Assembly: GCF_032121415.1 (NCBI RefSeq) | Contig: NZ_CP135079.1 | Coordinates: 1,550,001-1,614,000 of the forward strand | Source of the DNA: Streptomyces parvus | GTDB taxonomy: Bacteria; Actinomycetota; Actinomycetes; Streptomycetales; Streptomycetaceae | Direction: 5' to 3' | DNA: 64,000 nt | In this document: in pieces, positions 44,491 through 52,265 of the stretch | How the letters are laid out: each line of letters begins with the position of its first letter | Numbering within the stretch: position 1 is the stretch's first letter | Notes under the pieces: model-generated | The model's database searches: none | Told to the model about the DNA's origin: nothing | What the model saw: only the letters and a program-made list of their open reading frames with translations | Position numbers and translations under genes: made by a program

Positions 44491-45455
44491 AGTTGGTTCT
44501 TCTCCGCATTCCTGGCCGGGTCCGTCTGCGCGATCCCTGCCGGCACGTAGCCCGTCTGGCCCTTCTCAGCCAGCTCCTTGAGGTGCTGCTGGTAACGCTC
44601 CGGGGAGACGACCTTGACGTTGAAGAGCATCCGGGAGTGGTCGACGCCGCAGAGCTCGGCGCACTTGCCCATGAAGGTGCCCTCGCGGTTGGGGGTCACC
44701 TCGAACACGTTGGTGTGGCCCGGGATGACGTCCTGCTTCATGAGGAACGGCACCACCCAGAAGGAGTGGATGACGTCACGCGAGGTGAGGACGAAGCGGA
44801 CCTTCTCCCCCTTCGGCAGCCACAGGGTCGGACCCGGGTTGCCGTTCTGCGGGTTGCGGGTCCCGGGGATGCCCACGTCGTAGACGCCGCCGGCGCCCTC
44901 GGGGAAGTCCTTCTGGAACTTGTCGGGGATGGCGTTGAGCTCCTTGGGGACCTCGGGGCCCGCTGCGGGCTGGCCATCCACCTTCTCGATGTAGTTGAAG
45001 CCCCAGCTCCACTGGAAGCCGACCACGTTGATCGTGTGGGCCGGCTTGTCGGAGAGCTCGAGGAGCTTCGACTCATCACGCGCGGTGAAGTAGAAGAGCA
45101 CCGAGACGATGATGAGGGGAACCACTGTGTACAACGCCTCGATGGGCATGTTGTACCTGGTCTGCGGAGGTACCTCCACCTTGGTCCGGCTACGCCGGTG
45201 GAAGAAGACGCTCCAGAGGATCAGCCCCCAGACAAGGACACCCGTGACGAGCGCTGCCGCCCACGAGCCTTGCCAGAGGGAGAGGATCCGAGGGGCCTCT
45301 TCCGTTACCGGGGTGGGCATACCGAGGCGGGGAAAATCCTCCCAGTTGTATGAACAACCGGAGGCCGTCGCCAGGACCAGGCCCGCAGTCAGCACCTGCG
45401 GCAGCTTCCGCCGCATCGGGCGCCGCGACGAGCGGTCGGAGCCGTTGGGACTCAC
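44487..45455 (-). CDS. ctaC: CtaC, cytochrome c oxidase subunit II
   Basis: A 322-residue lipoprotein with signal peptide ending LATASGC, two membrane helices (about 63-85 and 108-128), then a cupredoxin domain. The CuA site is [12 protein letters not shown] with HSFWVVPF upstream. It receives electrons from QcrC. The GTG at 45455 is chosen because GGGAAGGCGC lies just upstream; the longer ORF to 45485 starts before that site. First gene of the ctaCDF cluster. Confidence 0.95.
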   Translation of the reverse strand: MSPNGSDRSSRRPMRRKLPQVLTAGLVLATASGCSYNWEDFPRLGMPTPVTEEAPRILSLWQGSWAAALVTGVLVWGLILWSVFFHRRSRTKVEVPPQTRYNMPIEALYTVVPLIIVSVLFYFTARDESKLLELSDKPAHTINVVGFQWSWGFNYIEKVDGQPAAGPEVPKELNAIPDKFQKDFPEGAGGVYDVGIPGTRNPQNGNPGPTLWLPKGEKVRFVLTSRDVIHSFWVVPFLMKQDVIPGHTNVFEVTPNREGTFMGKCAELCGVDHSRMLFNVKVVSPERYQQHLKELAEKGQTGYVPAGIAQTDPARNAEKNQL

Positions 45456-45536
45456 GTAGCGCCTTCCCGAGAGTCTCGCCCGCACGGTCGGCGCGCCCGT
45501 ATGTCTCTGGTCGGTCGCCGGCCCTGACGCGGGCAG

Positions 45537-45565
45537 GGGTTTGGATGTTTATGCGGACCAAACCC
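45537..45565. promoter_or_regulatory. inverted repeat between ctaC and the desulfurase gene
   Basis: GGGTTTGG (45537-45544) and CCAAACCC (45558-45565) are perfect 8-bp arms with a 13-nt AT-rich centre, in the 273-bp divergent region. It could be an operator for one or both genes. Confidence 0.5.
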
Positions 45566-45716
45566 TACTGGACGCTATTTGGGGTCGCGCGGGGAGGGTG
45601 CCCAACGCGCCGCCCGACACCCCCTTGGGGTGGAATGCGGGCCTCCGGACCTCATCTGACGCCCACTCGCCCGCCCGGCAGGAGCGGTCCCCGGCGAGGT
45701 CGGGCCGGGTGCGGGC

Positions 45717-45722
45717 TAGCGT
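45717..45722 (+). promoter_or_regulatory. -10 box of a probable leaderless promoter for the desulfurase-TusA gene
   Basis: TAGCGT ends 6 nt before the GTG at 45729; no Shine-Dalgarno is present. Confidence 0.5.
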
Positions 45723-45728
45723 GGCGGG

Positions 45729-47111
45729 GTGCCCTACTTCGATACCGCCTCCGCCGCCCCCCTGCACCCCGTCGCACGCCGGGCGCTGCTTGCCGCGCTC
45801 GACGAGGGCTGGGCCGATCCCGCCCGCCTGTACCGGGAGGGGCGGCGGGCCAGGCTGCTCCTGGACGCGGCCCGGGAGGCGGCCGCGGAGGCCGTCGGGT
45901 GCCGCCCCGACGAGCTGGTCTTCACATCGTCCGGGACGACGGCGGTGCACGCGGGAATTGCCGGGACCCTTTCGGGGCGTCGGCGTGTCGGCCGCCATCT
46001 GGCCCACTCGGCGGTCGAACACTCGTCGGTGCTCCATTCGGCGGCGGCCCACGAGGCGGCGGGCGGTTCGTGCACCGAGGTGCCGGTGGACCGCTTCGGG
46101 GCGGTGGACCCGGCGGCGTTCGGCGGGGCGCTGCGGGCGGACACCGCGCTGGCCTGCCTCCAGTCGGCCAACCACGAGGTGGGCACCGAGCAGCCGGTGG
46201 CCGAGGTCGCCGCGCTCTGCGCTGAGGCCGGGGTGCCGCTGCTGGTGGACGCGGCCCAGTCGCTCGGCTGGGGGCCGGTCCCGGCGGGCTGGTCGCTGCT
46301 GACGGCGAGCGCGCACAAGTGGGGCGGGCCGGCCGGGGTCGGGCTGCTCGCGGTCCGCAAGGGGACCCGCTTCTCGCCCCGAGGACCGGCCGGGGAGCGG
46401 GAGTCGGGGCGGGCGCCGGGGTTCGAGAACCTGCCGGCGATCGTGGCGGCGGCGGCCTCGCTGCGCGCGGTAAGGGCCGAGGCGGCGGCGGAGGCGGTAC
46501 GGCTGCGGGACCTGGTGGACCGGATCCGGAGCGTGGTGGCCGAGCGGGTGCCCGATGTGGAGGTGGTGGGTGATCCGGTGCGGCGGCTGCCGCATCTGGT
46601 CACCTTCTCCTGTCTCTATGTCGACGGGGAGACCCTGCTGCACGAGCTGGACCGGAGGGAATTCTCCGTTTCGTCCGGTTCGTCCTGTACGAGCAGCACG
46701 CTGACGCCGAGCCATGTGCTGAAGGCGATGGGGGTGCTCTCGGAGGGGAACGTCCGAGTGTCGCTGCCGCCGGGCACGGCCGGGGCGGACGTGGACCGCT
46801 TCCTCGAGGTGCTGCCCGAGGTGGTCGCGGAGGTGCGGGAGCGGCTCGGTGCCCCGGTGACCGCGCCCCCCTCCCCCGCGCCCGCCGCCTCGCTGGTGGT
46901 CGACGCGCTGGGCCGCCGCTGCCCGATCCCGGTGATCGAACTCGCAAAGGTGATCGGAGAGGTAGCGGTGGGCGCCACGGTGACGGTGCTCGCCGACGAC
47001 GAGGCGGCGCGCCTGGACATCCCGGCCTGGTGCGAGATGCGGGGTCAGGAGTACGTGGGCGAGGAACCGGCGGACCGGGGTTCGGCCTATGTGGTCCGCC
47101 GGCTCAGCTGA
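45729..47111 (+). CDS. cysteine desulfurase fused to a TusA/SirA sulfur carrier domain
   Basis: A 460-residue protein. Residues 1 to about 375 form a class V aminotransferase fold with PLP lysine K197 (TASAHKWGGPAG) and catalytic C320 in SVSSGSSCTSS, as in IscS/NifS. A Pro/Ala linker leads to a TusA domain (about 388-460) with the sulfur-relay CPIP motif (C398). Persulfide formed at C320 could pass internally to C398. It probably supplies sulfur for tRNA thiolation, cofactors or clusters. The start is GTG 45729 with a TAGCGT -10 box 6 nt upstream. It diverges from ctaC and ends back-to-back with the PfkB gene. Confidence 0.9.
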   Translation: MPYFDTASAAPLHPVARRALLAALDEGWADPARLYREGRRARLLLDAAREAAAEAVGCRPDELVFTSSGTTAVHAGIAGTLSGRRRVGRHLAHSAVEHSSVLHSAAAHEAAGGSCTEVPVDRFGAVDPAAFGGALRADTALACLQSANHEVGTEQPVAEVAALCAEAGVPLLVDAAQSLGWGPVPAGWSLLTASAHKWGGPAGVGLLAVRKGTRFSPRGPAGERESGRAPGFENLPAIVAAAASLRAVRAEAAAEAVRLRDLVDRIRSVVAERVPDVEVVGDPVRRLPHLVTFSCLYVDGETLLHELDRREFSVSSGSSCTSSTLTPSHVLKAMGVLSEGNVRVSLPPGTAGADVDRFLEVLPEVVAEVRERLGAPVTAPPSPAPAASLVVDALGRRCPIPVIELAKVIGEVAVGATVTVLADDEAARLDIPAWCEMRGQEYVGEEPADRGSAYVVRRLS

Positions 47112-48086
47112 TCACGCCAGGTGCTGCTGGACCTCGGCGGCGGCCTCGTGGCCGTACGCCTTGGTGAAGCGGTCCATGAAGCGGGTGCGGCGCAGGGTGT
47201 ACTCCTGGGTGCCGACCGTCTCGATGACCAGGGTGGCGAGCATGCAGCCGACCTGGGCGGCGCGCTCCAGGCCGACGCCCCAGGCCAGGCCGGAGAGGAA
47301 GCCCGCGCGGAAGGCGTCGCCGACGCCGGTGGGGTCGGCCTTGGTCTCCTCCTCGGGACAGCCGACCTCGATGACCGGCTCGCCGGCCCGCTCGATCCGG
47401 ACACCGCGGGCGCCGAGGGTGGTGACGCGGTGGCCGACCTTGGAGAGGATCTCCTCGTCGCTCCAGCCGGTCTTGGACTCGATGAGCCCCTTCTCGTACT
47501 CGTTGGAGAAGAGGTAGGTGGCGCCGTCGAGGAGGATGCGGATCTCCTCGCCGTCCATCCGCGCGATCTGCTGCGAGAAGTCGGCGGCGAACGGGATGTT
47601 CCGGGAGCGGCACTCCTCGGTGTGGCGGAGCATCGCCTCGGGGTCGTCGGCGCCGATGGAGACGAGGTCGAGGCCGCCGACGCGGTCGGCGACGCTCTTG
47701 AGCTCGATGAGGCGGGCCTCGCTCATCGCGCCCGTGTAGAAGGAGCCGATCTGGTTGTGGTCGGCGTCGGTGGTGCAGACGAAGCGGGCGGTGTGCAGGA
47801 CCTCGGAGATGCGGACCGAACCGGTCTCGACGCCGTGCCGGTCGAGCCAGGCGCGGTACTCGTCGAAGTCGGCCCCGGCGGCGCCGACCAGGATCGGTTC
47901 CGTGCCGAGCAGGCCCATGCCGAAGCAGATGTTGGCGGCGACACCGCCGCGGCGGACGTCGAGGTTGTCGACCAGGAAGGAGAGGGAGACCGTGTGCAGC
48001 TGATCCGCGACCAGCTGGTCGGCGAAGCGGCCGGGGAAGGTCATGAGGTGGTCGGTGGCGATCGAGCCGGTGACTGCAATACGCAC
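47112..48086 (-). CDS. PfkB-family carbohydrate/nucleoside kinase
   Basis: A 324-residue ribokinase-fold kinase. The N-terminus (IAVTGSIATDHLMTFPGRF), the glycine-rich RRGGVAANICFGMGLLG and the catalytic DPTGVGDAFRAGFLSGL motif near the end are typical. It resembles actinobacterial adenosine kinase/ribokinase-like proteins; substrate not decidable. Its stop codon abuts that of the convergent desulfurase gene, so together the two stops read TGATCA with no intergenic base. Confidence 0.88.
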   Translation of the reverse strand: MRIAVTGSIATDHLMTFPGRFADQLVADQLHTVSLSFLVDNLDVRRGGVAANICFGMGLLGTEPILVGAAGADFDEYRAWLDRHGVETGSVRISEVLHTARFVCTTDADHNQIGSFYTGAMSEARLIELKSVADRVGGLDLVSIGADDPEAMLRHTEECRSRNIPFAADFSQQIARMDGEEIRILLDGATYLFSNEYEKGLIESKTGWSDEEILSKVGHRVTTLGARGVRIERAGEPVIEVGCPEEETKADPTGVGDAFRAGFLSGLAWGVGLERAAQVGCMLATLVIETVGTQEYTLRRTRFMDRFTKAYGHEAAAEVQQHLA

Positions 48087-48230
48087 GGGGAGGCTGCTCC
48101 TGCGGAAGGCGAAGGGCCGTGAGTGCGCCCTCCGGGACGACGTGACAGTTCACGCTACCGGGTGGCCCGACCTCCAGGAAAAGGGAAAACTACCCGATAG
48201 TAGGGCTTTCTACCTGAGCTCGACCGTGGT

Positions 48231-48236
48231 TACGGT
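48231..48236 (+). promoter_or_regulatory. -10 box of a probable leaderless promoter for the 65-residue ORF
   Basis: TACGGT ends 6 nt before the ATG at 48243. Confidence 0.4.
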
Positions 48237-48242
48237 GCGGAT

Positions 48243-48440
48243 ATGTCGAAGCACACCGCATTGCCCGAGTCGGAATTGAGCCTGGCCGCCCTGCGCGGTG
48301 ACTGCGCGCGGATGGCGCCGCACTGGACGGCGGCGGGGAAGAGCGCCCCGGTCCCGGTGAAGCCGTCCCTGATCAGCGGGGTGACGATCCCGCCCTCCTC
48401 GGCGCGGCTGATCGACGCGATGTCCGAGTACGGGGACTGA
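48243..48440 (+). CDS. small hypothetical protein
   Basis: A 65-residue protein with no recognisable domain; it has one cysteine near residue 21 and a conserved-looking C-terminal half (KPSLISGVTIPPSSARLIDAMSEYGD). No Shine-Dalgarno precedes the ATG, but a TACGGT box ends 6 nt upstream, as in other leaderless genes here. Codon use is GC-rich at third positions, in favour of coding. The function is unknown. Confidence 0.55.
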   Translation: MSKHTALPESELSLAALRGDCARMAPHWTAAGKSAPVPVKPSLISGVTIPPSSARLIDAMSEYGD

Positions 48441-48636
48441 GGAGCGAAAGGGGACCGGCCGGGCCGCGTCGCCTTTCGGCCTTTCCGCACCCCTTCCGGC
48501 GCGCATCGGGCGTGCTCGTGTCCGGGGCTCCCCCGGGCGGTGGAACCGCAGGCTCCTCGGCTCCGTCCCACCGGTGTCCCCGTCCGGGGACACGCGGTAG
48601 GCGCCGCGACGGCAACGCAGTCGAAGGAGCGATCCG

Positions 48637-50079
48637 GTGAGCACCGAGCGACCCGACAACGACGTGACCGGTCCCCGGCGGCGGCGTCCGCCGCTCGCGG
48701 TGGCCTCGGTGGCCGCGGCCGTGCTGCTGGCCGGGGGCGGCGGGGCGTACTGGGCCTCGACCGCCTCGGGCGACGGCGACAGGGCCGCGAGCGGTACGGC
48801 GGCGAAGAAGTCGGCCCCCCTGCTGGCCCTGGACGCCCCGGCGGACGGCCCGGGCGGCACGTCCTCGGCCCCGGACTCCCCACCCGCCGGTATCGCCCCC
48901 GGTGAACCGGACCCGGGCGGCCCGCCCGTGATCTACCGGGCCGCGGGCGAGCTCCCCGACGGTCCGGACGAGGCGGCCGTCCACCACGCGAAGGGCACGG
49001 TGGCGTCGGCCGATGTCGCCCGGCTGGCGAAGGCGCTGGGCATTCCGGGCTCGCCGCGCACCGAGGGCACCTCGTGGGTGGTCGGGGACGACGACGGTCC
49101 CGGCGCGCTGCTGAAGGTGGCCAAGCAGGCTCCGGGCACCTGGACGTTCGCCGGCACCACCCCGTCCGAGCCCTGCGAGCCGGGGAAGATGTGCGCGAAC
49201 GGCGCCACGGAGCCCGGTGGCGACCCGGTGAGCGAGAAGGCGGCGAAGGCGGCCGCGGCCCCGGTACTCAAGGCGGCCGGCCAGGACGACGCTGCGCTCG
49301 ACGCGGGCCAGCTCATGGGCGATGTCCGCGTGGTGAACGCCGACCCGAAGATCGACGGGCTTGTGACGTACGGCTGGTCGACCGGGGTCCAGGTGGGCCC
49401 GGACGGCACGGTGACCGGCGGCAGCGGGCATCTGAAGGCGCTGGAGAAGGGCGCGACCTACCCGGCGGTCGGCGCGGACGAGGCGCTGAAGCAGCTGAAC
49501 GAGGCGAGCAGGGGCAAGGGCGACGGCGGCCGGGACATCGGCGGCTGCGCCACCCCCGTACCGCTGGAGGGCGAGCCGAAGCCTCCCGCCGATCCGCAGT
49601 GCGTGCCGTCGAACGGCAAGCGGGCGCCGGTGACGCAGACGGTCGAGGACGCGGTGTTCGGTCTCGCGCTGAACTACGTGGACGGCCGGCAGGCGCTGGT
49701 GCCGTCCTGGCTCTTCACGGTCCGCCAGGCGCCGGGCGGTCCGGAGAACACGGTCACGCAGGTGGCGGTGGACCCGAAGTTCATCGAGAAGCCGGATGCG
49801 CCCACGACGCCCTCCGGGGACCGGAAGGTGACCTCGTACGGTGCGGACGGGCGGACCCTTGAGGTGACCTTCTGGGGCGGGGTGTGCAGTACGTACACGG
49901 CGAACGCCGAGGAGAGCGCGGGCCAGGTGCGGATCACGGTGACGGAGAAGCCGCAGGAGGGCAAGAAGGCCTGCATCATGATCGCCAAGGAGATGACCCG
50001 GACGGTGACGCTGGAGAAGCCGCTGGGCGACCGCACGGTGATCGACGCGGCATCGGGCGGCGCGGTACCGCGCGGCTGA
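48637..50079 (+). CDS. large hypothetical membrane-anchored/secreted protein
   Basis: A 480-residue protein with a short basic N-terminus (RRRRPP), one hydrophobic anchor (LAVASVAAAVLLAGGGGAYW, about 20-40), a Pro/Ala/Gly-rich linker to about 95, and a long extracytoplasmic part. Several cysteines (CEPGKMC, GGCATP, QCVPS, GGVCSTY, KACIM) suggest disulfides outside the cell. I do not recognise a domain. The start is GTG with AAGGAG upstream (about 48624-48629). A 19-bp terminator follows. Confidence 0.75.
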   Translation: MSTERPDNDVTGPRRRRPPLAVASVAAAVLLAGGGGAYWASTASGDGDRAASGTAAKKSAPLLALDAPADGPGGTSSAPDSPPAGIAPGEPDPGGPPVIYRAAGELPDGPDEAAVHHAKGTVASADVARLAKALGIPGSPRTEGTSWVVGDDDGPGALLKVAKQAPGTWTFAGTTPSEPCEPGKMCANGATEPGGDPVSEKAAKAAAAPVLKAAGQDDAALDAGQLMGDVRVVNADPKIDGLVTYGWSTGVQVGPDGTVTGGSGHLKALEKGATYPAVGADEALKQLNEASRGKGDGGRDIGGCATPVPLEGEPKPPADPQCVPSNGKRAPVTQTVEDAVFGLALNYVDGRQALVPSWLFTVRQAPGGPENTVTQVAVDPKFIEKPDAPTTPSGDRKVTSYGADGRTLEVTFWGGVCSTYTANAEESAGQVRITVTEKPQEGKKACIMIAKEMTRTVTLEKPLGDRTVIDAASGGAVPRG

Positions 50080-50112
50080 CGCGGACGTTCGCGCGGCACA
50101 CACCACGTACGC

Positions 50113-50154
50113 ACGGAGGCGGCCCCGGGAAGGGATTCCCGGGGCCGCCTCCGT
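50113..50154. terminator. bidirectional terminator before erpA
   Basis: A perfect 19-bp stem with a GGGA loop between the membrane protein gene (+) and erpA (-). Confidence 0.92.
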
Positions 50155-50181
50155 ATGCCGTGTGCTTGCCGCTCGCAGCGC

Positions 50182-50538
50182 TTAGCTGAACGAGTCGCCG
50201 CAGGCGCAGGAGCCGGTGGCGTTGGGGTTGTCGATCGTGAAGCCCTGCTTCTCGATGGTGTCGACGAAGTCGATGGAGGCGCCGCCCAGGTACGGGGCGC
50301 TCATCCGGTCGGTGACGACCTTGACACCGTCGAAGTCCTTCACCACGTCACCGTCGAGCGAGCGCTCGTCGAAGAAGAGCTGGTAGCGCAGGCCCGAGCA
50401 ACCGCCGGGCTGAACGGCGACGCGCAGCGCCAGGTCCTCGCGGCCTTCCTGCTCCAGCAGAGCCTTGACCTTGGCTGCGGCGGCGTCGGACAGGAGGATG
50501 CCGTCGCTCACGGTGGTGGTCTCGTCCGATACGGACAT
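50182..50538 (-). CDS. erpA: ErpA-like A-type iron-sulfur cluster insertion protein
   Basis: A 118-residue HesB/IscA family carrier. The three cluster-binding cysteines are C47 (QPGGCSGL), C111 and C113 (SCACGDSF). It delivers [4Fe-4S]/[2Fe-2S] clusters to target enzymes. The ATG at 50538 follows GGGAGAAG. It diverges from nadA, whose product needs a [4Fe-4S] cluster, so the pairing is functionally sensible. Confidence 0.92.
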   Translation of the reverse strand: MSVSDETTTVSDGILLSDAAAAKVKALLEQEGREDLALRVAVQPGGCSGLRYQLFFDERSLDGDVVKDFDGVKVVTDRMSAPYLGGASIDFVDTIEKQGFTIDNPNATGSCACGDSFS

Positions 50539-50672
50539 CTGCTTCTCTCCCGGGTTGTACGGACTGCTTGCCGACGGTTCAACCGTCTCAGCCCCGGAAT
50601 CATTCCGGGCCAAGCGCGTGTCTGTTCCTTTTCATGCTCGCACACCCGCTCGCCCGGGGGATGCGTCACATC

Positions 50673-50724
50673 GACGCTATCGGCATCGTCAAAGTGACAC
50701 GAAGCGGCTATGATAGATAGCGTC
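50673..50724 (+). promoter_or_regulatory. nadA promoter bracketed by an inverted repeat
   Basis: A TATGAT -10 box at 50709-50714 is flanked by perfect 9-bp arms GACGCTATC (50673-50681) and GATAGCGTC (50716-50724). CGTCAAA also occurs twice (50687-50693 and 50721-50727), 34 nt apart. The layout suggests an operator for an NAD-pathway regulator acting at the nadA promoter, about 65 nt before the start codon. Confidence 0.5.
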
Positions 50725-50790
50725 AAATAGACGAAAAGGCGCGTTCGCCGAAGCCGCAGAGCAGAACGCAGAGAAGAAAGGGTGCGTGAC

Positions 50791-51969
50791 GTGACCACGG
50801 CCCAGCCCCTGGACGTAACTCCCACACCCCTCGCGCTGCTGCTGCTCGGCCGCGAGGCCGACCCGAGGAGCGAGCGCGGCGTCGAATGCCCCGGTGACCT
50901 CCCCTCCCCGTCCGACCCGGACCTGGTGGAGCGCGCCCGTGCCGCGAAGGAGAAGCTCGGGGACAAGGTGTTCGTCCTCGGCCACCACTACCAGCGCGAC
51001 GAGGTCATCCAGTTCGCGGACGTCACCGGTGACTCGTTCAAGCTGGCCCGCGACGCCGCCGCGCGCCCGGAGGCGGAGTACATCGTCTTCTGCGGTGTGC
51101 ACTTCATGGCCGAGTCCGCGGACATCCTGACCACCGACGCCCAGGCGGTCGTGCTGCCCGACCTGGCGGCCGGCTGCTCGATGGCCGACATGGCCACCGC
51201 CGAGCAGGTCGCCGAGTGCTGGGACGTGCTGACGGAGGCCGGGGTCGCCGACCAGGTGGTGCCCGTCTCGTACATGAACTCCTCCGCCGACATCAAGGCC
51301 TTCACCGGCAGGCACGGCGGCACGATCTGCACGTCCTCGAACGCGAAACGGGCCCTGGAGTGGGCCTTCGAGCAGGGCGAGAAGATCCTCTTCCTCCCCG
51401 ACCAGCACCTGGGCCGCAACACGGCCGTGCGGGACATGGGGATGGGCCTTGACGACTGCGTCGTCTACAACCCCCACAAGCCGAACGGCGGCCTCACCGC
51501 CGAGCAGCTGCGGGACGCGAAGATGATCCTGTGGCGCGGCCACTGCTCGGTCCACGGCCGCTTCTCGGTCGAGTCGGTCGAGGACGTCCGGGCCCGGATC
51601 CCCGGGGTCAACGTGCTGGTCCACCCGGAGTGCAAGCACGAGGTCGTCGCCGCCGCGGACTACGTGGGCTCGACGGAGTACATCATCAAGGCCCTGGAGG
51701 CGGCCCCGCGCGGCTCGAAGTGGGCCATCGGTACGGAGCTGAATCTGGTACGCCGCCTGGCGAACCGTTTCGCCGACGAGGACAAGGAGATCGTCTTCCT
51801 CGACAAGACGGTCTGCTTCTGCTCGACGATGAACCGCATCGACCTGCCGCACCTGGTCTGGACCCTGGAGTCCCTGGCCGACGGCAAGCTGGTCAACCGG
51901 ATCGAGGTCGACCCGGAGACGGAGAAGTACGCCAAGCTCGCCCTGGAGCGGATGCTGGCGCTGCCGTAA
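50791..51969 (+). CDS. nadA: quinolinate synthase
   Basis: A 392-residue [4Fe-4S] enzyme that condenses iminoaspartate and dihydroxyacetone phosphate to quinolinate in de novo NAD synthesis. Family blocks include VLGHHYQRDEVIQFADVTGDSF, FCGVHFMAESADIL, LPDLAAGCSMADM (cluster Cys), PVSYMNSSADIKAF, VHPECKHEVV (cluster Cys) and KTVCFCSTMN (cluster Cys). GTG 50791 is preferred to GTG 50782 because AGAAAGG sits at 8-nt spacing. No nadB or nadC is next to it in this window. Confidence 0.95.
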   Translation: MTTAQPLDVTPTPLALLLLGREADPRSERGVECPGDLPSPSDPDLVERARAAKEKLGDKVFVLGHHYQRDEVIQFADVTGDSFKLARDAAARPEAEYIVFCGVHFMAESADILTTDAQAVVLPDLAAGCSMADMATAEQVAECWDVLTEAGVADQVVPVSYMNSSADIKAFTGRHGGTICTSSNAKRALEWAFEQGEKILFLPDQHLGRNTAVRDMGMGLDDCVVYNPHKPNGGLTAEQLRDAKMILWRGHCSVHGRFSVESVEDVRARIPGVNVLVHPECKHEVVAAADYVGSTEYIIKALEAAPRGSKWAIGTELNLVRRLANRFADEDKEIVFLDKTVCFCSTMNRIDLPHLVWTLESLADGKLVNRIEVDPETEKYAKLALERMLALP

Positions 51970-52202
51970 CGGACGCCGTTCCCCGCCGGGAGCCCCGGTA
52001 TGCCGCAGGCCGGCGTACCGGGGCTTTCGCGTGCCCGGGAGCCATGACCGGGACGCGCCTCCGGTCGTCGGGTGCGGGCGACGAGACGGCCGAGGCGTCG
52101 GCGCGGGCGGAGCACGACGTACGGGACCGGCGGAGCGAGGCCGAGCGGGACCCCGCCGGGCCGCCGGGAGCCCCCCGGGTCCCCCTGAGAGCCGCCGTAC
52201 GC

Positions 52203-52246
52203 GGCAGGGACCCGGCCCACGCGGGTGCGTGGGCCGGGTCCCTGCC
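52203..52246 (-). terminator. terminator of the RND transporter gene
   Basis: A perfect 20-bp stem with a GGGT loop, 19 nt after the stop of the transporter gene. The 230 bp between nadA and this hairpin show no convincing gene. Confidence 0.92.
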
Positions 52247-52265
52247 TTGGGGTTCCGCCTGCGGG

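Noticed and set aside
52020..52200. possible short gene after nadA
   Set aside because: Frames here have no ribosome site, and the sequence reads as GC-rich spacer before the 20-bp terminator.
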